Below are positions 59,824-64,000 of a stretch of 64,000 nt of DNA, piece after piece. The number at the start of each line of letters is the position of its first letter. Within the stretch, counting starts at the first letter, position 1. The translations under genes and the position numbers were made by a program. The stretch is from positions 124,001-188,000 of the forward strand of contig NZ_JBBMFD010000001.1 of NCBI RefSeq assembly GCF_040096205.1. The letters run 5' to 3'. The notes under the pieces were generated by a model. That model saw only the letters and a program-made list of their open reading frames with translations. It was not told where the DNA came from and made no database searches. Source of the stretch: Solibaculum_A intestinale. Its GTDB lineage: Bacteria; Bacillota; Clostridia; Oscillospirales; Acutalibacteraceae.

Positions 59824-60033
59824 ATGCATAACATGAACGAAGAGTTAAAATGCATCTTGACGAAGTTCGCAGAGTCCGGCTGGGATTTGATTGCTTTTGC
59901 GGCAAAAGAGTATTTAAACGGAGCAGACAATAAACCGGAATTGGTGAAAGCGATTATACAAGCCGACAGACAATGTGGCAGCTGTGGATGTGAGTTTGAC
60001 TCTTTTTACAAGAGAGCGCTGGAGCTCTTGTAA
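59824..60033 (+). CDS. unknown 69-aa protein with CGSCGC motif
   Basis: A 69-aa protein beginning MHNMNEELKCILTKFAESGWDLIAFAAKEYLNG and containing RQCGSCGCEFDSFYKRALELL. The CGSCGC could bind a metal. It follows the upstream gene by 10 nt, with AAGGAG before the start, so the two form one unit. No family recognised. Confidence 0.6.
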   Translation: MHNMNEELKCILTKFAESGWDLIAFAAKEYLNGADNKPELVKAIIQADRQCGSCGCEFDSFYKRALELL

Positions 60034-60348
60034 AGCTCATAGATAGATGCGCGATAAAACCGGATAGGTTCACCCTGCCAAAAACAAGAGAAGTTCAGTG
60101 GATGTGCCTTCCACAGGCCGCGGTGAAGATCAAGGGAGCGAAAGCGACGAGAGTGCTTCGCTCCCTGCGCATTGCTGAACGGAAAGCGAGGTTAACAAAC
60201 TGCATCCTTTTTTCGGCCGTTTATTCTCCTGAATTAGTGTATTATTCACCTATTCCTTGCGATTGGCCGTAACGATGTACAAGGCCCAAGCGCGCTGCCG
60301 CTTTCCGTGAGCGGCCGGTATTTTACATAGAAAGAGAATGAAACGCTT
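60034..60348. other. intergenic region upstream of DUF4317
   Basis: A 315-nt stretch with a hairpin (GGGAGCGAA paired with TTCGCTCCC, 60134-60165) but no supported gene. TATTAT near 60240 could be a -10 box. The hairpin resembles the stem of the array repeats only loosely. Confidence 0.45.
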
Positions 60349-61476
60349 ATGAATACAAAAGAAGTCGCAGAAATCCGCCGCCGGTTTCGTCCGGAAAAAA
60401 GCAACATCACCCATGTCCGTGGCTGCTATGTCAACGGGGAACGGGAGATCATCTCCCAGTTCAGTCAATCCTTAGCATTGACGCCCCAGGAAGAGTCGGA
60501 GAAGATTCTTGCGGTTTTAAAGCGGACTTTGTCCGGGACCTTAGGCAAAAACCTCATCGACATCGCCTTCACCACGCAGCAGGTTGTGGAGAGCAGTGAG
60601 CATAACCGGCTTATGGCCATGCGAAATTCCGCCCTCACGGATGAGGAGGCTATTCAGGCCTTTTATCAGAAGGTAATCGAATCGGTTTCCCTGGACGGGC
60701 ATTATCTGATCCTCCTGGCCTGCGACACCTACGACGTCCCCTACCGTTCCAAGGACGGGGAGCGGCAGGAGGAGGTTTCCTCGGAGGTATTTTCCTACTT
60801 TGTGTGCAGCATCTGCCCGGTTAAATTGACCCAGCCGGCCTTGAGCTACTTTGCCAACGACAATTTGCTGCATAACCGCACGGCGGATTGGATTGTCGCC
60901 CCGCCGGAGCTGGGATTCTTATTCCCGGCCTTTGATGACCGGAGTGCAAACATTTACAATGCCCTGTACTATTCCCGCGACCTTACGGAAAACCACAAGG
61001 AATTTGTAGACGCGGTTTTTCACAGCGAGATTCCCATGCCCGCTGCCGAGCAAAAGGAAACCTTTCAGTCCATTCTGGAGGAAACTCTCTGTGACGACTG
61101 TAATTATGAGGTGGTGCAGGCGGTCCACGAGCAGCTGCGTGAGACCCTTGAGGAACATAAGGCAAATAAAGAACCTGAGCCGCCGGTGGTTTCCAAAGAC
61201 ACGATCAAGAACGTTCTGGAGGTCTGTGAGGTTTCACAGGAGAAGGTGGCGGCGTTTGAGGAACGCTACGACGCACAGTTTGGCGCCGAGACCGACTTAA
61301 GCCCCTGTAACCTGATGGAAAGCAAGTTGGAAATCCGCACGCCGGATGTGACTATTCATGTCAGCCCCGAGCGCAGCGACCTGGTGGAGACCAGGGTGAT
61401 CGACGACAAAAAGTATATCCTGATCCGGGCAGAGGACGAAGTAGTGGTAAACGGCGTGGCAATTCATATCTCCTGA
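60349..61476 (+). CDS. DUF4317 family protein
   Basis: A 375-aa protein beginning MNTKEVAEIRRRFRPEKSNITHVRGCYVNGEREIISQF, the family start. It contains VSLDGHYLILLACDTYDVPYRS and ends TRVIDDKKYILIRAEDEVVVNGVAIHIS. The function of DUF4317 is unknown; it is soluble and common in clostridia. It is a single-gene unit. Confidence 0.9.
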   Translation: MNTKEVAEIRRRFRPEKSNITHVRGCYVNGEREIISQFSQSLALTPQEESEKILAVLKRTLSGTLGKNLIDIAFTTQQVVESSEHNRLMAMRNSALTDEEAIQAFYQKVIESVSLDGHYLILLACDTYDVPYRSKDGERQEEVSSEVFSYFVCSICPVKLTQPALSYFANDNLLHNRTADWIVAPPELGFLFPAFDDRSANIYNALYYSRDLTENHKEFVDAVFHSEIPMPAAEQKETFQSILEETLCDDCNYEVVQAVHEQLRETLEEHKANKEPEPPVVSKDTIKNVLEVCEVSQEKVAAFEERYDAQFGAETDLSPCNLMESKLEIRTPDVTIHVSPERSDLVETRVIDDKKYILIRAEDEVVVNGVAIHIS

Positions 61477-61538
61477 CACGGGAATGCCGAAAGCGGCTTT
61501 CCCTATGCCGCCACTGCCGCCAGAAAACCGGAAAAAGC

Positions 61539-61582
61539 GGGCGGGAATGCCTTTGTTTGGCGTTCCCGCCCGGTTGTATTTT
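61539..61582 (+). terminator. DUF4317 terminator
   Basis: GGGCGGGAATGCC pairs with GGCGTTCCCGCCC around 7 nt, followed by GGTTGTATTTTT. Confidence 0.88.
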
Positions 61583-61988
61583 TAAAAACGTGCCTTTGCA
61601 CAAAAATTGGATTGGCAAATGGAGAAAAGCAAAAATTTGACCCTCCCTGCAAAAGGAAAAATGCAGGCAAAGGCGCCGGTTTTCCAGAAACGGGCGGGAG
61701 AAAGCAGCACCCCTGTAAGATTAAAATGGATGAGCCGCGTTTATAAAATGGAAAATACCGGACAAAATAAGGAAACTTCTATCCAAAAACGAGGAAAAAG
61801 GAACAAATTTGGAGGATTCTTTACAGAATCGTTTACAAACGAAGACGAAAAAGATAAAATAGAGGAGAACTAAGCAAAGGGGAAAAGGGAGAACCGCAAC
61901 ATGCGGTTAGGCTGGACGCCTTGGCTTATTTGTTTATTCTTGCGGCAAACGCTCCCGTACGGCGGCGAATGGAAGGAGGGGGAGAGGT
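61583..61988. other. intergenic region upstream of the PlsY-like gene
   Basis: A 400-nt stretch holding an 88-codon Lys-rich frame (61607-61873) with no ribosome site. I see no supported gene; the AT-rich part near 61780-61870 may hold the promoter of the next gene. Confidence 0.4.
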
Positions 61989-62603
61989 ATGCTGCGCGAT
62001 CTGTTTTATGTGGGTTTCGGCTATTTGGCGGGCAGCATTTTGTTCGCCCATGTTTTTGGCTATCTGCTCGGGAACAAAAATGTGACCGAAGAGAGCAGGG
62101 ACCATAACCCTGGGACTGCCAATGCCTTTGTGTACGGCGGATTTTGGTGCGGTGCCCTCACCTTGTGCGGCGATTTGGCAAAGGGCTTCTTCCCGGTGTT
62201 TCTCTACTTGGGCGGAACTCCCTTATCGGATTGCAGTTTCGCAGTATCCTTCGTGCTTCTCGCGCCGGTGGCCGGTCATATTCTGCCTTTGTTTCACCGG
62301 TTTCGCGGCGGAAAGGGAATCGCGGTGTCCTTCGGCTGCCTCTTAGGGCTCTTTCCGACGCTCTTGCCCCTGGCGATCTTGGCCTGTACCTTTCTGTTTT
62401 TCTCCCTGATTTTAAAGGTTTCTCCAAACTACCACAAGACTCTGTGGACCTATACCGCATCTGCCCTGCTGATGCTGGTGTTTGTCAAAGAACTGCCGGT
62501 GGTCGTCGGCTATGCGGGAATAGCGGCTTTGATTGTGGCAAAGCTTCTGACCAGCTCGGAAAGAAAGGAAAAGTGCAGGGTGAGGTTTGTATGGAAGCAT
62601 TGA
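61989..62603 (+). CDS. plsY: PlsY-like glycerol-3-phosphate acyltransferase
   Basis: A 204-aa membrane protein with five predicted helices. Recognised PlsY features are YLAGSILFAHVFGYLLG, DHNPGTANAFVYGG and the signature GHILPLFHRFRGGKGIAVSFG. It transfers an acyl group from acyl phosphate to glycerol-3-phosphate. The first two motifs deviate from the usual GNPGAANVLR, so it may be a paralogue with a different role. The start overlaps nothing, and its stop overlaps the next gene by 13 nt. Confidence 0.85.
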   Translation: MLRDLFYVGFGYLAGSILFAHVFGYLLGNKNVTEESRDHNPGTANAFVYGGFWCGALTLCGDLAKGFFPVFLYLGGTPLSDCSFAVSFVLLAPVAGHILPLFHRFRGGKGIAVSFGCLLGLFPTLLPLAILACTFLFFSLILKVSPNYHKTLWTYTASALLMLVFVKELPVVVGYAGIAALIVAKLLTSSERKEKCRVRFVWKH

Positions 62604-63739
62604 TTTTGTCCTGCAGCACGGGCGGAGGCCACAATGCCGCAGGAAAAGCCGTAGCGCAGGCGCTGGAAAGCCGGGGCCATCACGTTACGATTATGGATCC
62701 TTATCAATTGGCAAGCGACGGGCTTGCCCTAACCGTAGGAAATATGTATATCAAGCTGGTGCAGAAAGCGCCGCGCTTATTTGGATTTGTCTATTTTTTA
62801 GGAAGCATGGTGAGGCGGATCCCGGGCCATTCTCCAGTTTATTGGATCAATGGGAAAATGACTGACCGCATGGAAGAATATTTGCAGCAGCATTCCTTTG
62901 ATGTGATTATCATGCCGCATATTTTTCCAGCTGAAATTCTCGGCCATATGAAAAACAGCGGTATAACGCTGCCGGCCACCATTTTTGTGGCTACCGATTA
63001 CGCCTGCATCCCTTTTACTGAGGAAACGGCATGCGATTATTATGTGATCCCCTCACCGGAGCTGAAAGAGGAGTTTTGCGGCAGAGGGATACCGGAAGAA
63101 AAGATTATGCCGCTTGGCATTCCTGTGAGGGATGAGTTTTTACAGGAAAAGGACCGGGACCGGGCCCTTAAAAAGCTGAATCTTCCCAAAGACAAACGGT
63201 ATTTTCTACTGTCGGGCGGCAGCATCGGGGCGGGGAAGATCGCGTCCTCCATCCGGTGCCTGCGGCGGTATCTGGAAAAAAACCGCGACTGCAGACTGGT
63301 AGTAATCTGCGGCAATAACCTTCGGCTCTACCGCCGGCTGACTAAGAAATACAAATTGGACGAGCAGCTGCTGATTTTGCAGAGCACGCCTTACATCGCG
63401 GATTATATGAAAGCGTGCGACGCCTTTCTTTCCAAGCCGGGCGGCCTTTCCTCTACGGAAGCGGCCGTGCTGGAGATTCCGTTGGTTCACATTTCCCCGA
63501 TTCCCGGCTGCGAGAAGAAAAACGCTGCCTTTTTTGCGAAACGGGGGATGAGCGTGCCGGTGGCTAAGCCTGGAAAAGAGTTGCTGAAAGCCATCGAAGG
63601 GCTCAAGGACGCGCAGGCGGTAGAGCGGATGCGGGAAAACCAGGGACGGTTTATCAGTCCCAGGGCGTCCGAGGAGATTTGCCGTCTGGCGGAGAGCCTG
63701 GCGAAAGAAAGCGCGGAAGAAGAACCGGCTACCGTATAG
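62591..63739 (+). CDS. MGDG-synthase/UgtP-like glycosyltransferase
   Basis: A 382-aa GT-B-type glycosyltransferase. It begins LILSCSTGGGHNAAGKAVAQAL, the acceptor-side motif of MGDG synthase and UgtP, and has VIIMPHIFPAEI, FVATDYACIPF and donor-side KPGGLSSTEAAVLEIPLV. It likely adds glucose or galactose to diacylglycerol at the membrane, making glycolipids. The overlap of 13 nt with the PlsY-like gene supports a shared lipid-assembly role. GAGG is 4-8 nt before the ATG. Confidence 0.92.
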   Translation: MEALILSCSTGGGHNAAGKAVAQALESRGHHVTIMDPYQLASDGLALTVGNMYIKLVQKAPRLFGFVYFLGSMVRRIPGHSPVYWINGKMTDRMEEYLQQHSFDVIIMPHIFPAEILGHMKNSGITLPATIFVATDYACIPFTEETACDYYVIPSPELKEEFCGRGIPEEKIMPLGIPVRDEFLQEKDRDRALKKLNLPKDKRYFLLSGGSIGAGKIASSIRCLRRYLEKNRDCRLVVICGNNLRLYRRLTKKYKLDEQLLILQSTPYIADYMKACDAFLSKPGGLSSTEAAVLEIPLVHISPIPGCEKKNAAFFAKRGMSVPVAKPGKELLKAIEGLKDAQAVERMRENQGRFISPRASEEICRLAESLAKESAEEEPATV

Positions 63740-63748
63740 GCAGGGAAG

Positions 63749-63765
63749 CTTTCCAGCTTCTTTCT
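63749..63765 (+). terminator. weak terminator of the plsY-glycosyltransferase pair
   Basis: GAAGCT and AGCTTC arms with TTCC, followed by TTTCT. It is short, so efficiency is unclear. Confidence 0.5.
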
Positions 63766-63913
63766 CTAGTGTGGACGAGAAAAATAAGGCGAATTCTCCG
63801 AGAACGCAGACAGGGCCTATTTTCCAATTTACGACTTGCATATAATTTGGTATCATTCGGATAGCGATACAGGCTGCCCCAAGCATCCGAAACCGTTGCC
63901 GGAGGAATTTAGG

Positions 63914-64000
63914 ATGAACGAAAAAAGAATGATCCGCGGCGGCATGCGAATCAAGGAGATGATCCATGCGGATGCAAGGCGTATCTGCCTTATTTCGATC
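63914..64000 (+). CDS. start of an unknown gene (cut by window edge)
   Basis: An ATG with GGAGGA 8 nt upstream opens a frame of 29 codons to the right edge: NEKRMIRGGMRIKEMIHADARRICLI. It is too short for a call. TATAAT at 63841-63846 could be its -10 box. Confidence 0.5.
   Translation, partial: MNEKRMIRGGMRIKEMIHADARRICLISI

Noticed and set aside
57641..60348. Search for cas genes beside the CRISPR array
   Set aside because: No Cas1, Cas2, Cas3, Cas5, Cas7 or Cas8 motif was found here or elsewhere in the window.
61607..61873. 88-codon Lys-rich frame
   Set aside because: It has no ribosome site, no domain, and lies after a terminator in AT-rich DNA.

Overview
The window reads as a chromosomal segment of an anaerobic, spore-lineage Firmicute, most likely a clostridium of the Oscillospiraceae/Ruminococcaceae group. 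The grounds are the gene order SRP RNA-dnaX-ybaB-recR, a YtaF-like sporulation membrane protein, DUF1540, DUF4317 and DUF4080 family proteins, indolepyruvate:ferredoxin oxidoreductase, strong Shine-Dalgarno sites with frequent TTG/GTG starts, and moderately GC-rich DNA. No rRNA or ribosomal protein genes are present, so the genus cannot be fixed from the sequence alone.

Layout. 1-6816: right part of a biosynthetic cluster cut by the left edge (ABC exporter, subtilisin-like protease with an extra C-terminal domain, two BtrH-like papain-fold proteins, an acyl-CoA/ACP ligase, an SDR ketoreductase). 6917-11376: heterodimeric ABC exporter divergent from a MerR regulator, with a MerR-type 19-bp-spacer promoter between them. 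11377-13550: an AT-rich HEPN gene lying between ssrA (tmRNA) and a degenerate copy of the tmRNA 3' end, then smpB. 13641-16509: recR, ybaB, dnaX and SRP RNA. 16672-19572: small proteins, YtaF, a Cys-amidase-like protein and ferritin. 19660-33225: mixed housekeeping (FAD/Rieske oxidoreductase, MATE and APC transporters, an O-antigen-ligase-like protein, aldehyde dehydrogenase, UppP, a B12-type radical SAM protein). 33353-38783: aryl-/indole-pyruvate oxidation operon (ACT, two phenylacetate-CoA ligases, IorBA). 41340-45777: lysine-branch operon asd-dapA-dapB-ACT under a lysine riboswitch. 45918-46943: queA. 47502-54648: a polyamine locus (speD-speA-speE-speB, then carboxynorspermidine dehydrogenase and decarboxylase), preceded by a long structured leader with a terminator. 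54768-57640: pyruvate kinase and a VanY-type carboxypeptidase lipoprotein. 57849-59301: two serine tRNAs and a type I-C-like CRISPR array without cas genes. 59469-64000: small unknown proteins, DUF4317, a PlsY-like acyltransferase and an MGDG-synthase-like glycosyltransferase.

The points most worth following up are: (i) the left-edge cluster, which combines BtrH-like and subtilase enzymes with acyl activation; (ii) the leader RNA of the polyamine operon, where a 15-bp long-range helix and the terminator compete for the same bases; (iii) three clusters of degenerate CRISPR-like repeats (40.0 kb, 47.1 kb, 52.0 kb) with near-CRISPR spacing, away from the intact array; and (iv) two neighbouring spacers of the intact array that overlap by 18 nt and expose a TTC motif exactly where a type I-C PAM should be.

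All functional calls rest on reading motifs by eye. No database search, folding program or alignment was run.
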